Shown here one piece after another: positions 1 through 11,871 of a stretch of 64,000 nucleotides of DNA. Both the position numbers and the translations under genes were made by a program. The notes beneath the pieces are model-generated. The model ran no database searches and had not been told where the DNA came from. It was given only the letters and a program-made list of their open reading frames with translations. Origin of the DNA: Nissolia schottii (taxonomy: Eukaryota; Streptophyta; Magnoliopsida; Fabales; Fabaceae); assembly GCA_003254905.1 (NCBI GenBank), contig QANU01053167.1, positions 383,610-447,609 of the forward strand, in the 5' to 3' direction. The first letter of the stretch is position 1; every line of letters starts with the position of its first letter.

Positions 1-1110
1 CTAGCTAAAGAAGCTCTTTAATTTCAGATTTGATTGTGCGCTGATATGGCTTTAAACCCCAAAAATGTGAACCCTTCTGTCTCGGTTGTTCTGTGGTCAT
101 GCTTTTGAAATGTTTACTTGCTCTGTTTCAAGACATTTGAGCCCTATGGGGAAGCTATTTGTTGACCATTTTGGTTGTTAATATTTCTGGTTACTGTGTA
201 GGGTGTGCTTGTCTGTGTTTTGAAGGATTATTCCCAAACTTTGTGTGAGAAGCCCTTTTTTTTTATGTTGTTGTTAACTAGTGTTATAGCTAACTCAACT
301 TACCTGAAGGCACATCTGAAGTACGTAATTCAGTTAGTTAATTGAGTCTATTTAGAATAAGATACTAATAGATATTTGTTGTTGGAACTAGGTATTTGAA
401 TATTTGGCTTAATTTTTACTTTAGTTTGAATGTTCATTTTATGGATTCCTTTGGCATCATGGTAGATATGATTGTTCTGCTTTTGTTTGAGAAGACCGAG
501 TGAGTGTTGTATTTTAAATTCTCTAACCAGGAAAAAGTAGCACGCCTCATCATTTCTTTTTGACTTGTTGAAAGAACAATTAAGCTGACTGTAATGTTAT
601 CTCCTGCTTTTACTTTAGAAGCAGATACAGATATTTTTTTTTTCAATGTTTGTTACTTTGCTCAGCTTAATGTTTATTAAGACTAGTTTGAAAATCATTA
701 TTATCAATTATCAACATTGAGAAATTTATTTATTTTTTGGTACATTGAGAATTCGAGATGCCATTTATGTTTCTGGCTTGAGTTCAACAGACATTTAACA
801 GTCTAACAGTGCAGTGCCATAAATACCTGCATGCCTTTGTTTGTGATCTGTGTCACTTTCAATTATTGCAATCACAATCAATGGGAAAGTTTAATCAACA
901 GTAACCAAGTACAGTATATGTAATTATTTTTCTGAGGGGTTTAACAAGAAAGTTAGTAGGAGTACATTAATTCTAGACATCATATTTAATTTCAAAAACA
1001 TATAACATCTATTGAAGATTTCGATGGATGCATGGAAGAAACAAATTGCTTAGAGGAATTCCTATACTGTCACTAGTATTGTACACTATAATTCTTAATT
1101 TTTTATTTCC
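1..1110. other. Upstream flank of the amino acid transporter, no gene seen
   Basis: AT-rich sequence with no convincing coding exon on either strand. A pyrimidine-rich stretch ends in a good splice acceptor (TTCCATGGTCAG, ending at about 1118), 22 bases before the likely start codon at 1141. Much of this interval may therefore be an intron in the 5' leader of the downstream transporter gene. The first leader exon is not identifiable and may lie outside the window. This is inference from the acceptor only. Confidence 0.4.
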
Positions 1111-1140
1111 ATGGTCAGGCAATTTAGTTTGACTCATTTA

Positions 1141-4100
1141 ATGGACGAGAGACCAGAGACAGAACTGATATCCATACCGGCAACACCACGAGTGTCAACA
1201 CCGGAGATACTGACACCATCAGGGCAGAGGTCACCAAGGCCGGCTTCAAAGGAAGCGAAATCATCAAACGCATGGACGCCAACCTCATTCATATCGCCAA
1301 GATTTCTGAGTCCAATAGGGACACCAATGAAGAGGGTACTCATAAACATGAAGGGCTACTTGGAGGAGGTTGGCCACCTCACTAAGCTCAACCCTCAGGA
1401 TGCCTGGCTTCCGATCACTGAGTCTCGCAACGGGAATGCTCACTATGCTGCATTCCACAACCTCAATGCCGGGGTTGGGTTCCAGGCCCTTGTTTTGCCT
1501 GTTGCTTTTGCTTATCTTGGTTGGTATGTTATGGATTCTTCTTCTGTACGTTACATTATTTGTGTACTGCGATACTCCTGGTTTCATCAATGATCATTTT
1601 GCTTACACTTGGTTTGACATTCAAATTATGTGACAAATCTTTCCATTTAGTAATTTCTTTCCGAGTAAACATTCAAATTCATCATTGGAATTGTCAACAT
1701 CGGTCAAATTTGTCCCTGTGTTATGGAAATTGTCATATTAATCTCTAACATTGCCAAAAGTCAATTAAGTTAATCCCTGAGAGGGATTAGTTTGACTGAT
1801 GTCGAAGGACTAATTTGACTGACTTTTGGCAATTTTAGGGATTAATATGACTATTTTTATAACCTAGAAACAAACTTGACCATTGTTGACAACTCCAGGG
1901 ATAGTTGAAGGTTTACTTGTTTCTTTTCTTAACCTTCATAGAATCATAACTATATCTTAACCCCATCTTGTTAAGTAGGCTTCAAATCAGCTAACTGCAA
2001 TATGACAGCACTCAAGTTTTGTGACTAAAGGTCATTCAATTACTTTCAATGGCCACAATAATGTAAAGTCTCTTTTATTTTCTCTCTTCTTAGTTATGGC
2101 AGAAAACTTTACTTTTACTTTCTAGGAAGAAAAAAATGGAAAAATAATTGTCTCCTTGTCTTGCTAGTTGCTAGACACCAAACTATTTAAGGATTTTGAA
2201 TGTGGGGTGAGCATTTTTCCTTCCAATTGTCAAGGTCCATCAGAGATTTGAATGGTTGAATGGAAAGGAGGGAGTGTGAACACTGGAGTATAGTTAATTT
2301 GGCCCTTTAGCTTTATCTTTTCCTTAGGGACCACATTTAATTCTTTCCATATTCTGTCTTTTGGTGATGGATAGAGGGGTCCCTCATGTTGGCCATTCAA
2401 CTTGTTACATCCTTTTCTCATAAATTCTAATACTGTTATGGAAGCACTTTCTATGCATAGTCCTTTGACCATGTTTCTGTTCTTAAATGTCTAACAAAAT
2501 AGAATACATATTTTGTCTAATTGAGCTAACTAGAAAATGTTGTATGTAATAAAGTTTTCAGACCACTTAGAAATGCTTCTTCATTCAAACATTTTGCAGG
2601 AGCTGGGGAATCCTTTCCTTAATCATAGCATATATTTGGCAACTGTACACTTTATGGATTTTGGTTCAGCTACACGAAGCAGTTCCTGGGAAAAGGTACA
2701 ACAGATATGTGGAGCTTGCACAAGCAGCATTTGGTAAGTTTATTTTCCGTCAATTTACATTTTCATTAGGTAGTTGATGCCACACTGTTATGTAATTCTA
2801 CATTGCTACTTAATTAACAATGTAGAAATCCTTTTGAGACATATATCAGATATGATTGATCCATAAATGGATTTAACAGTTCAGTTTCTGGATTTAAGCC
2901 ACTATCAAAAAACATGTTGGTTACTCAAAGTAAGTGTGTGTTCGGTTTTGCTTTTGCAAAGTTGATTCTTGATAAAATTGGTTTTTGTCTGAATTGATTT
3001 TGAGGTAAAGCGAGATATTTGGTAGCAGCAATGTTTTATTTATGTTTCTCTAGTAAATGCACTCAACCAGCCGAAGGAAGTGACAATATATCACTTCCAT
3101 CATAATCGATTTTGGAGGGACGAATAGATTTTGAGAATTGGTTGAACAGCAAACCAAACAAAATGGCAAAATGGAAAAATCAATGGCGGGGTCTCAGAAT
3201 TGATTTTGACATGTTGAAGCTTGCAACCAAACATGCTATAAGTCAATTAAAAATGATTCATGCATGTTTGAAAAACCGGTGAACTACACCCCAAAATCGA
3301 TTCTGGCCAATTTAGTAGTAAGAACTTTTCACTTTTAAGGCTCTAAAATCTATTCTGACCCTCCAAAACTGAAAACGAAACTCACTACAAGACATATATG
3401 CAGCCTTATCTATTGATTTGAGAAGTATGTGGGTTCGTATCACTTTTTCTGTAATGTTTGATAGTTTCTACCTTAAATTTTTGCAGGCGAAAGATTAGGG
3501 GTATGGCTTGCTCTCTTCCCAACTGTGTACTTATCAGCAGGAACAGCAACAGCTTTGATCCTTATTGGAGGAGAGACCATGAAACTCTTCTTCCAAATAG
3601 TTTGTGGCCCCACCTGCACCTCAAATCCTCTAACCACAGTGGAGTGGTATCTGGTCTTCACTTCTTTGTCCATAGTCCTGTCTCAGCTTCCAAACCTCAA
3701 CTCCATTGCGGGGCTCTCACTCATTGGTGCTGTCACAGCAATCACTTACTCCACCATGGTTTGGGTGCTTTCTGTGAGCCAACCAAGGCCACCTTCAATC
3801 TCCTATGAACCTCTCTCATTGCCATCGTCTTCTGCTTCTCTATTCCTTGTCATGAATGCTCTGGGAATTGTTGCATTTTCCTTCAGAGGCCACAATTTGG
3901 CACTGGAAATTCAGGTACTAAAAATAATGTGTAGTCATTAAACTGTTCTAGTTAGCCTTAAAATTTTGTTTCTATTTTTTGTTGATGAAGTTATGATGAC
4001 ATTTTTCGTCTCTCAGTCTACGATGCCGTCTACTTTTAAGCACCCGGCTCGCGTGCCGATGTGGAAAGGAGCCAAGGTTGCTTATTTCTTCATTGCATTG

Positions 4101-5133
4101 TGCCTCTTCCCTATTGCTATTGGAGGCTTTTGGGCCTATGGCAACCTTGTAAGTGAACTGAAAAAACTAGATTCTTAATGACATCAAAGTATAACTAGTG
4201 GATTCTTTATGCATACTTGTTTTTGCTTCAACCTAGTTTATAATGTGCATTCCTATTCACATTCATATAGTTAGTATTTCAAATCTAAACAAATGTTTGT
4301 CAGCATATTTTGACATTTCTTGCAAATCCTAGATATATTTTGAGGTTCCTTCGCTCTAGTTATGTGTGAAGTTACATACATTATAACAAGTCATCACCAA
4401 TGACTAAGCCATATCCCATTTGGTGGGGTCGGCTACATGGATCAGATAGTGTTATAATGTGTTGTCATAAATCATATTAATACGCAAACCATTAACAAGT
4501 TATAATTCATTAATGTGAAGAAATTTCTTGATTGTATCAACCAAATGTCATGTAGTAAAATGAGTTTCTTCATTCTGCTTTTCTAATCTACTTTGCATTT
4601 TATCATGCTGCATCCTTAACTTTTATGTTTGTTTTTTCTCATTACAGATGCCTAATGGAGGGATTCTCACCGCCTTATACGCGTTTCACAGCCATGACAT
4701 CTCGAGGGGACTTCTTGCCTTGACTTTCCTCCTTGTTGTCTTCAACTGTTTGAGCAGTTTCCAGATATACTCAATGCCTGCTTTCGACAGCTTCGAAGCC
4801 GGTTACACAAGCAGAACTAACCGGCCCTGCTCGATCTGGGTCAGGTCAGGTTTCCGAGTCTTCTATGGATTCGTATCCTTCTTCATAGGGGTGGCGCTAC
4901 CCTTCCTCTCGAGCCTTGCCGGCTTGTTGGGAGGACTAACTCTTCCGGTCACTTTCGCATATCCTTGCTTCATGTGGGTTCTCATAAAGCAGCCAGCAAA
5001 GTACAGCTTCAATTGGTATTTCAATTGGATTCTTGGTTGGTTAGGGGTTGCTTTCAGCTTGGCCTTTTCCATTGGAGGCATTTGGAGCATGGTGAATGAT
5101 GGACTCAAATTGAAGTTCTTCAAGCCCAATTAA
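1141..5133 (+). CDS. AATL1: Amino acid transporter, lysine-histidine-transporter-like 8 type
   Basis: Predicted 520-residue plasma-membrane-type amino acid/auxin permease family (AAAP) transporter, closest by recall to Arabidopsis LHT-like 8 (AATL1). Coding exons: 1141-1523, 2600-2733, 3487-3914, 4017-4148, 4648-5133. All junctions are GT-AG and the 1563 coding bases are one open frame. The cytosolic N-terminus is Ser/Pro/Thr-rich (SISPATP-like, TPEILTPSGQRSPRP, FISPRFLSPIGTP). It is followed by the family signature LTKLNPQDAWLPITESR and then about ten hydrophobic segments. The loop motifs LHEAVPGKRYNRYVELAQ, GGETMKLFFQ and the C-terminal IGGIWSMV fit the family. Upstream ATG 1111 is in frame, but an apparent splice acceptor (GGTCAG) follows it, so 1141 (MDERPETE) is preferred. 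Amino acid uptake is a family inference; the substrate cannot be read from sequence. Confidence 0.93.
1662..1919. repeat. Foldback MITE in intron 1 of the transporter gene
   Basis: Two long inverted arms of roughly 100 bp face each other. The left arm contains GTAAACATTCAA, GGAATTGTCAACATCGGTCA and ATTGCCAAAAGTCA. The right arm contains their near-complements ending in GTTGACAACTCC and GGTTTACTT. The element has no coding capacity. A related copy lies in intron 1 of the HAL2-like gene (20265-20456). Long-armed MITEs like this are typical of Mutator-type or foldback non-autonomous elements, but the superfamily is not proven because no clean target duplication was found. Confidence 0.7.
2934..3238. 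repeat. MITE-like inverted repeat in intron 2 of the transporter gene
   Basis: Begins GTGTGTTCGGTTTTGC and ends GCAACCAAACATGC, which are imperfect reverse complements. It carries repeated AATTGATTTTGA-type interior words. The ends resemble those of the 123-bp elements at 5169-5291 and 35832-35954 (TGTTTGGTTTT...AAATCAAACA). A second, more decayed stretch of the same vocabulary follows directly (about 3255-3400). Confidence 0.5.
4398..4440 (-). repeat. Au-SINE-like 3' fragment
   Basis: On the minus strand the sequence reads CCATGTAGCCGACCCCACC...GGGATATGGCTTAG. This matches my memory of the conserved 3' region of the angiosperm Au SINE (CATGTAGCCGACC...GTGGGATAAGGCTT). It lies in intron 4 of the transporter gene. 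The fragment is only about 40 bp, with no promoter boxes. Confidence 0.45.
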
Positions 5134-5168
5134 AACTTTGAAAAGTTCATGCAAGTGCAAGAGCACGT

Positions 5169-5291
5169 GCATGTTTAGTTTTCAAATAAGAACACTTAGA
5201 ATTGATTCTGACAACCATTGGAAGTGAAAATTTCTCACTTCTATAGCTCCAGAATCATTTTTCAGTGTTTTCACTTGAAAATCAAACATGC
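5169..5291. repeat. 123-bp MITE inside the transporter 3' UTR
   Basis: Terminal inverted repeats of about 27 bp: GCATGTTTAGTTTTCAAAT at the left and ATTTTCAA...AATCAAACATGC at the right. An internal perfect-looking palindrome GAAGTGAAAATTTCTCACTTC-like lies at 5221-5241. It sits between the stop codon (5133) and a putative polyadenylation signal (5442), so it is probably transcribed in the 3' UTR and could fold into a long hairpin. An element of the same length lies at 35832-35954. Confidence 0.65.
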
Positions 5292-5441
5292 TATTAAGTC
5301 ATGAAGTCACAAACCAGTTTCCATGTTGTCTTACTCTGCAGGCATTTGGTGCATGCCTTGTGCCACAAGGTAATCTATCTATTGTGGAAGATTTTGGTTT
5401 TATTCTGAGAAGAATTTGTGTTCAGTGGAAGGAAAGGAATT

Positions 5442-5447
5442 AATAAA
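5442..5447 (+). terminator. Putative poly(A) signal of the transporter gene
   Basis: AATAAA about 310 bases after the stop codon, in a T- and G-rich context typical of plant 3' ends. It is the first canonical hexamer on this side of the stop codon. Confidence 0.4.
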
Positions 5448-5449
5448 GA

Positions 5450-8400
5450 GATGGATCTTTGTGTGCCTAAGCTGAAGTTCCAAGCCATTTTCATTATTTG
5501 ATGCACTTCAATTCAGTTCTCATTTTTTTCTGTGCTTATAGGCTTTTTTTATATTTGGAATATGATATGCTTGTGTTCATATTTGTAGAGAACTATATAG
5601 GCCTCGCAAAAAAGAAAAAAGGCACTGGTCAAGTCTTTCAAGCTTGTTGAACTGTGATTTTACGCTTTGTACCTGTGGCTATTAATTTGGTTAAAGAAAA
5701 GCAGTTTTGGTTAAACATTATTTAGTGCGTGTTTGATATGAAGTGTCTTTGCACTAGAAAATTTAATGAAGTATGTTGTTTAATAATATTTAAAAATAAG
5801 TTAAGTGCCTCATAGAAATTCATGAATTTCGTACAAGATCAACATTTTTCTTTAAAAGATTAAGCAAGCAAACAAAGCAAGATTAAAAAAAATGGGTCAA
5901 AAATTGAAAAGTGGATGGTCAATCAGTCAATAGACATTAGGAAAAAGCAGAAAAGGGAGTCAATAATAGATACAGTGAAATGTGAACTCTAAATATTTTA
6001 TAATCTTTGAAATTGAAAGACTTAAATTTCAAGAAATAAATACATATAGTCAAGCATCAAAATGTCCATATTACTATCAACCCTTAAAAAAATGTTCGCA
6101 CTATATACTTTACCATTGATTTGATCTGAACCAGATTTTCTTTTTTTTATACGTTGAAGCCCCTAAGGAGACAAGTAAAAAAGGAGAAAAAGGACCCAAA
6201 AAAAAAAAACCTCCTAACTCAAATTTCATTAACCCCTTATTATTGTTACTTATTCTATAACTCATTAGCATCAATGACCAGTTTTAGTAGTAACATATTA
6301 AGGTTAATGTAAACTTAAGTTTAGTTTATGATAATGTTATTTTCTTTTTCATTTTTATTATATTTAGAATATAAAAAAATGTATATATTCTATTGTTCTA
6401 GTCAAGCAGACATGGACTTTGTGAAGATTCCTAATCCTAACCTTGCGCTTTAAGATAAACCTTTTTAATGATGCCATAATTGATGCACTAAAATCACGTG
6501 GGACAAATTTGGAGAATCCCAGCCGTGCTGACATTGTCTTTTGTCCATTAGCTCAAGGCACCCTGCCCTACCTACCGCTATCAGATTACATCCAAACAAG
6601 TGTGGGCCCTACTTACTTGTGGCCCCACCCCCAGGTGCATCCCCCTTAGCATTCTTCACCTCAACTAGCCTGCCGATGACTTTCAAAAGCAATTAAGGAA
6701 TTTAAAAGAGAATGACCTAAAAAATATTTAAAACATAAACTTTTTTATTAACAAAATAATAATGTGAAGTCTTTCAATATGTTTAAAGCATCAATCAACG
6801 TAAGTTTGGTCGAGTAGGAAGTAAGTTCCCCACTTCTTAAAGTGGATTGAATTTGAAACTCCAGAAAGAAAAAATTGATCAAAAAGGATAATCACAATAC
6901 CTTAGATTGAATTAATCAATTTCACTAATAATAAAATAACTTATTAATAAAAAAAATAATGTTTAAAACATTACAAATTTTAAAATATTCCTATTTTAAT
7001 TCTTTGATTTGTATTCTTAAAAAGGTTGTTGACAAAATATATATATATATATATATATGTGTGTATGTATAAAAAAATCTACATTAATTAAATAGTTAGG
7101 TTTTTGTCACTACCATTAGGAAGAAAAAAATCATCAAAGCTAAATAAACATTTTGCATTAGACCTACTAAAAGGATTATTTAAAACTTATAAAAAATATA
7201 AAAATATTTACTAAAATATAAAATTAATTCTCTAATATAATTTTTTCAAATTCAAATTTCAAGAATTTCATAACAACTAAAATAAATATTATTTATTTTT
7301 TTAATTATTTTTTATAAATTTTAATACATTTTATTTAAAATTACTTTCATATATTTAAAATAGATCTTAGTTAATTTTATATGTTTAAATTTATTATAAA
7401 TAAATATATAAACACATGAAAATAAATCTGTGTAATACACGGGTACTATACTGGTGTGACAAAAAGAAAGAGAAAATTGTATTTACATCTTTATTATTAA
7501 TTAATTTTTATTAAAAAATGTAAAAATTTAAAATATAAAAATAAATTTGTGGATTTTTATAGCACTGGAAAAAAGTTTTAAGGGTTTAGAATTTATGTTG
7601 ATATGAATAAATTAAATTATGACACATAATTCACTTGAACATTTAAAGAATTAATCAAACACTCATCTTTTAATTAGTTTGCAAATACTAACAGTAATAA
7701 TCTATACTACTAATAAAGGGGTAGGAGAATTTCAACCAGCTCTTAATCACATCTATTTGGACCATTATATATGAGGATTTTTTTTTTAATGGTTACACGT
7801 AAAAGCAGTTTAAATAAAAAAAGTTACTCTTTCACAGTTATAATTTGCAAAACAATTACAATTTACATGTTTAACATTAGTAGGCATGGAAGGCCTACCC
7901 TCTACTAATTTTACTACTATTTAAAGGCGCTGACACATTTTAACTTCTGCGTGTCACATTTCAAGTTTTTTAAATATACCCTTTAAATAACACATGTTTT
8001 CTTCTCTCTTTCTCTCTCTCAATTCATGGTTCTCTCTCAACATATTGTGATTTCACAATAACTACACAACTACCATACGAATCCCCTTTTTTTTCCTATT
8101 TCTATTATATCCCTATGAAGTATTTTTTTGTGCACTCAAAGTATTCACTGTGAATAGAAGTGACAATTTCCTACAAAGTATAAATAAAGAAGTTATTTTT
8201 TTACTGTTACAATTTATAAAACAACTACAATCAGCATATTCAAACATTAGACACGAAGTGCCGGTCCAAATAATCTGTGTACAAATACTATTTGTTGTAT
8301 AGATGAAACCATGTCAGAATTTGTTTCGTGCCATATAGAGTTAAATTAGACTGAAAATTGTGAAAAAATTGGGGCAAGGATAGGTTCTGTTATGTTTGAA

Positions 8401-8969
8401 TCATAAAGCAAAGAAAACAGGGGACTCTGCATATGCAAACACCAGCCAAATCAGTGTTGCAACTGCTCATTTTCTCGCGATTCGTTTCATGTACTCTTTG
8501 GAGTATTTCGTTGATTTTCGACGGAACCGTTAACAATTTCAAATAAATATCTAGCTCCGGTTCCTTTTTAAGAGAAACACAAATGAAAAATAGAAGAAGA
8601 AATCGCCCCTATCTTGAAGTAGAAGACTATCACGGATAATTTAATTTCTTAACTAAAATTAGTAAAGTGTATACTGTGTTTGAAGTGCTGCCCAATTAAT
8701 AGAAAAGGAATCCGTTTCCATTTGTGGACAGCGTTCGTAGTTAAATAAAATCCAGATCATTGAATTTCGAATTGGATGAGTACATATATCAAATATCCAA
8801 GCCAAACGATCCATCCAAGTTAAAAAAAGAAAAGTACCAATTGAATTCACTAGTAAATTGTACAATAAAACAGAATTGGTACATATTTGGATCAAAAGAG
8901 AAAGGAAGTGGAAAATTTTGTACAAAGTGAAGATGCCAAAATTTGTGTTGGGGGATACTATACTATATA
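5450..8969. other. AT-rich intergenic region, no gene seen
   Basis: About 3.5 kb with no convincing coding exon on either strand. It contains homopolymer runs, a (TA)n tract near 7038-7060, a possible Helitron end (7078-7454) and two diverged direct repeats of about 80 bp (about 7805-7880 and 8190-8265, both starting AAGTTA and containing AAAACAA.TACAAT). At 7702 a TCTATACTACTAATAAAGG motif resembles a Helitron 5' terminus, but no matching 3' end was located for it. A 106-codon minus-strand reading frame at 8659-8979 is not recognisable. Confidence 0.6.
7078..7454 (+). mobile_element. Possible short Helitron-like element
   Basis: The 3' end has the classic layout. A 6-bp-stem hairpin (CTGTGT-AAT-ACACGG, 7428-7442) is followed 11 bases later by CTGG (7451-7454, fitting CTRR) and then a T. 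The proposed 5' end, TCTACATTAATTAAATAG at 7078, begins with TC after an A, but it is weaker and chosen only by resemblance. The interior is non-coding. The 3' signature is fairly specific; the 5' boundary is a guess. Confidence 0.35.
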
Positions 8970-9113
8970 CTCTCTGCAATCCATTTTACCCGTAACATTT
9001 GTTTTTTTAATGCATTCATAAATTAATGCATATCTACACAACTATATTAAGATACACTAACTTTTAAATGTATCTAAAAAGCAAAATTAACCAATAAAAT
9101 GAATGGGAGAGAG
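8970..9113. repeat. Stowaway-like MITE downstream of the small-protein gene
   Basis: The element of about 144 bp is flanked by TA on both sides. It has inverted ends CTCTCTGCAATCCATTTTAC and (reverse complement of the right end) CTCTCTCCCATTCATTTTAT. TA target sites and CTCYCT-type ends are the hallmarks of Tc1/mariner-related Stowaway MITEs. It lies only 14 bases from the stop codon of the minus-strand gene at 9128-9313, so it probably supplies part of that gene's 3' UTR. Confidence 0.6.
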
Positions 9114-9127
9114 TATTGGGTTTGGTC

Positions 9128-9313
9128 TCAACGAGTGTGAGGGAGTAGAGTAGGTGAAGCACATGATCTGGTTCGGGTGAAGATGAGAGCAAATGAATTG
9201 ACCAAACCCAACACAATAGCAAGCTTGACCTGCCCTCGCTTCGGAATCAGACGGCCGGAGTGCCTTTGATGAGGGAAGCTTCTTCCACCGTTGATCATCA
9301 TGCCACTCCCCAT
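9128..9313 (-). CDS. Small basic protein, 61 residues, function unknown
   Basis: Single-exon frame encoding MGSGMMINGGRSF..., with a basic core PKRGQVKLAIVLGLVNSFAL and a Ser/Pro/Arg tail ending LLPHTR. I do not recognise the family with certainty; the RGQVK-plus-amphipathic-segment layout is reminiscent of small conserved plant proteins. The gene call rests on context. On the minus strand a TATA box (CCCTATATAA, 9441-9450) is followed by a leader of about 100 bases rich in CTT repeats (9361-9381) and then this ATG, with a more internal ATG (MMINGG) as alternative start. The second or third methionine cannot be excluded. The segment AIVLGLVNSFALIF is hydrophobic, but short and probably amphipathic rather than a confident membrane anchor. 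A Stowaway-like MITE abuts the 3' end. Confidence 0.6.
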   Translation of the reverse strand: MGSGMMINGGRSFPHQRHSGRLIPKRGQVKLAIVLGLVNSFALIFTRTRSCASPTLLPHTR

Positions 9314-9440
9314 CTCTCTCTATGTCTCTGTTCTCTTCTCTGCTTTTGGTGAATGAAATGAAGAAGAAGAAGAAGAAGAAGCTGTGTGGTGAGACTGTTT
9401 TGTTTCTTTGATCTCAGTAGAGCCTCTGCGTCTTGGTTAC

Positions 9441-9450
9441 TTATATAGGG
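9441..9450 (-). promoter_or_regulatory. TATA box for the small-protein gene
   Basis: Minus-strand CCCTATATAA lies 128-137 bases upstream of the start codon at 9313. The implied transcription start near 9410 gives a leader of about 100 bases with a CTT/GAA microsatellite, a common plant core-promoter layout. Confidence 0.55.
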
Positions 9451-11871
9451 CTCTTGTTACTAAAATGCCCCCGGGTTTTGCGGATTATTATTAAAAGGGT
9501 TTGGCACTTGTGCTTTTCCTTTGGACGCCTTGATTTTGTCTTTATGTGGTCAATTTTGTACCCCATAAATTCTTGAGTGTGAACGCAAATTTTAATAATT
9601 TGAATTTAAACATAGTGAAAATAAAAAATAAGTTTTATAAACTTTGTTCGAAGTGTTGCGTTAAGTTTAATTTTAATGCACTTACATCTAATCAAATCAT
9701 TTCACTTAGATAATCATTTAAATAATAAGTGTAATGGTTAATTTTATTTATGGTTGTGTTAATACAGAATGACAATGTGAAACATTGCATTTCAATTAAT
9801 TCTTTATATATTTATGAGTCTCATTTTGTGAGTGTGACAAAACACGTGTTAGATTTATGTTTAGAAAAGTTTTCCTTAGTATTGCCACAGTGCTACGCGT
9901 GAAATCAACAAGATATGAGGACTCTAGTGCTAGGCCACAAGGCAACCTAAAAAAGACAGACAAAGGTGTGCGTGGAGACCTCCTGGTTTAGTGTCGTGTG
10001 TGAATGGATCTATGTGTGGACGCAAATTTTATATATTTAAATAAATAAATAAGAAAAGCAAATGGTTAGAAGACCTTTTTCTATGGAGGCCGGAATGCCT
10101 CACGTTATATTGGAGTATAAGACGCACTGAAAATGAGTTTCACGGATCTAATATTTGACGAGACTTAAAATAAAAATTGTTACCCTTATTTTTATTACGT
10201 GTGAGTTAAATATAATGTGTTAATCTTATGATTTTATAAATTTTAGTTTTTCATAAGACCTAGTCTTAAAGCATCTCGAATTTCTTCAAGGAAAAGGTTT
10301 TTCTTTTTTTTTATTAAGATATGTAATTGCAAACCATTATTTACATGAGAGAAATAATATGAAATAGTGAAATCTATTATAATGAAGTCCACAATAGATC
10401 TTAAACTTTAGTAATTTGAGAATGTGATTATGTTAAATAATTGTCACCATAATATTATTCTCTAAGTAATAATACTATTTACATTTATCCCAGACATATT
10501 TATTTATTGAGTTTATAAAATAAATGCAAATATAATATTGGATAAAATGGGATCAAACCAACTAATTTAAAAAAATAGAAGATTAAATTAAATATTTTTA
10601 ATTAAAATACTTAAATGGGTACAATTATGAAATGAATACCCCCCACAGGGCTAAACTATATCCTATAATATTAACCCTACAAAAGGCAACCTAGGCACTA
10701 TCCTATTTATACGCTTTTGAAGCTTCGAGACTCGTTAATGTTACGTTACTATCCCTGTTCATGATCTCACTGCTCCCAAACGACAACACAAGGCTGCAGA
10801 ACAGTGATTCTACTCAATCAATTGGGATTGACTTAAATGCTCTAGTACATACAGTGCTGAAGTCACTAATCCATCGTAGAGGGACGAAAATCATGAAATT
10901 CACTAAAGTTATGGATATCATCAAAATTGTTTGAGTAGTTGCAGGAAAGTCTTCATCTTGGATTCTTGGCCAATTGAATTGAATTACGTACTCAGCAGCA
11001 CCCCCACAAATTGTCAAGGGGAAAAAAAAAATTGACTCTGGCTGAAGTTTGGATTTGGAGGGGGCCATACATCACGCAACAACTATATTCATAAATGGTT
11101 TTTCAAAATTATTTTATTAATTTAATGATGATATTTTTTATTTTATACTTTATCAGATGTTCACTTAATTTTTTTTTTTTTACAGGAGACATTTGCTAAT
11201 GACAAACGTCAAAGAAATAATTACTACAAGCAAAAACATAAAACGGATTGCACATGTATAAGTCCACAAAATTTCTTACAAAATTGGTTGTGCTACTAGC
11301 ATAGCATCATAAGTATTATTTTTACATATCATAAAGAGAGAAAGAGGGACACAATGTTTGAAGGTAACGAGTGAGACCAAAACTTTATGTCTTTCTCTCC
11401 AATTTTTATATACAGGAAGAAAACATTAATTAATTATTGTACAAGCATATGCATATTTTTGGTCTAACGGGAGAGAAGGTGGAAGCAAAAGAGTGGGCTG
11501 TGGGCCAAAGCCATAGCCCATAAGTATTCCAATCTTCACCTGACCCCCTCTTTGGGATTGGACGGCCGAAATTAGTCCTACGATCAAAGTCATTAAAATT
11601 GAGATAATCGAAATAATAAAATAAAAATATAAAATATAAAATTATAGCACAATTTATATTGTAAGACTATTTGATCTAACCGATAATAATGAGATCAATC
11701 GACATCTTCAAAATCATAAAATCATAAAATTTTAATATTTAAATAAAGATTTTAACAAATTTGTGTTTGATGAGGATGAGGTAAATTATTACTGACGTTG
11801 ATGATGTTACCTATCGAATTTAAGTAAATTCATAGAATCTCGATAAACAAAAGAGTTTACTGATTTTGTTA
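9451..11871. other. Intergenic region, no gene seen
   Basis: AT-rich DNA. A minus-strand frame of 84 codons at 10814-11068 has no recognisable domain, promoter or splice context. Otherwise only A/T runs and weak palindromes were seen. Confidence 0.55.

Noticed and set aside
1111..1140. In-frame upstream start for the transporter (MVRQFSLTHL)
   Set aside because: A splice acceptor follows the ATG immediately, and homologues begin at or near the second methionine.
8659..8979. 106-codon minus-strand frame with hydrophobic, organelle-like composition
   Set aside because: It looked like a plastid-derived protein at first, but I could not match it to any plastid or mitochondrial gene, and it overlaps the end of a Stowaway-like element.
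10814..11068. 84-codon minus-strand frame starting MAPSKSKLQ
   Set aside because: No domain, no promoter, no splice context and no recognised relative; an open frame of this length is expected by chance.
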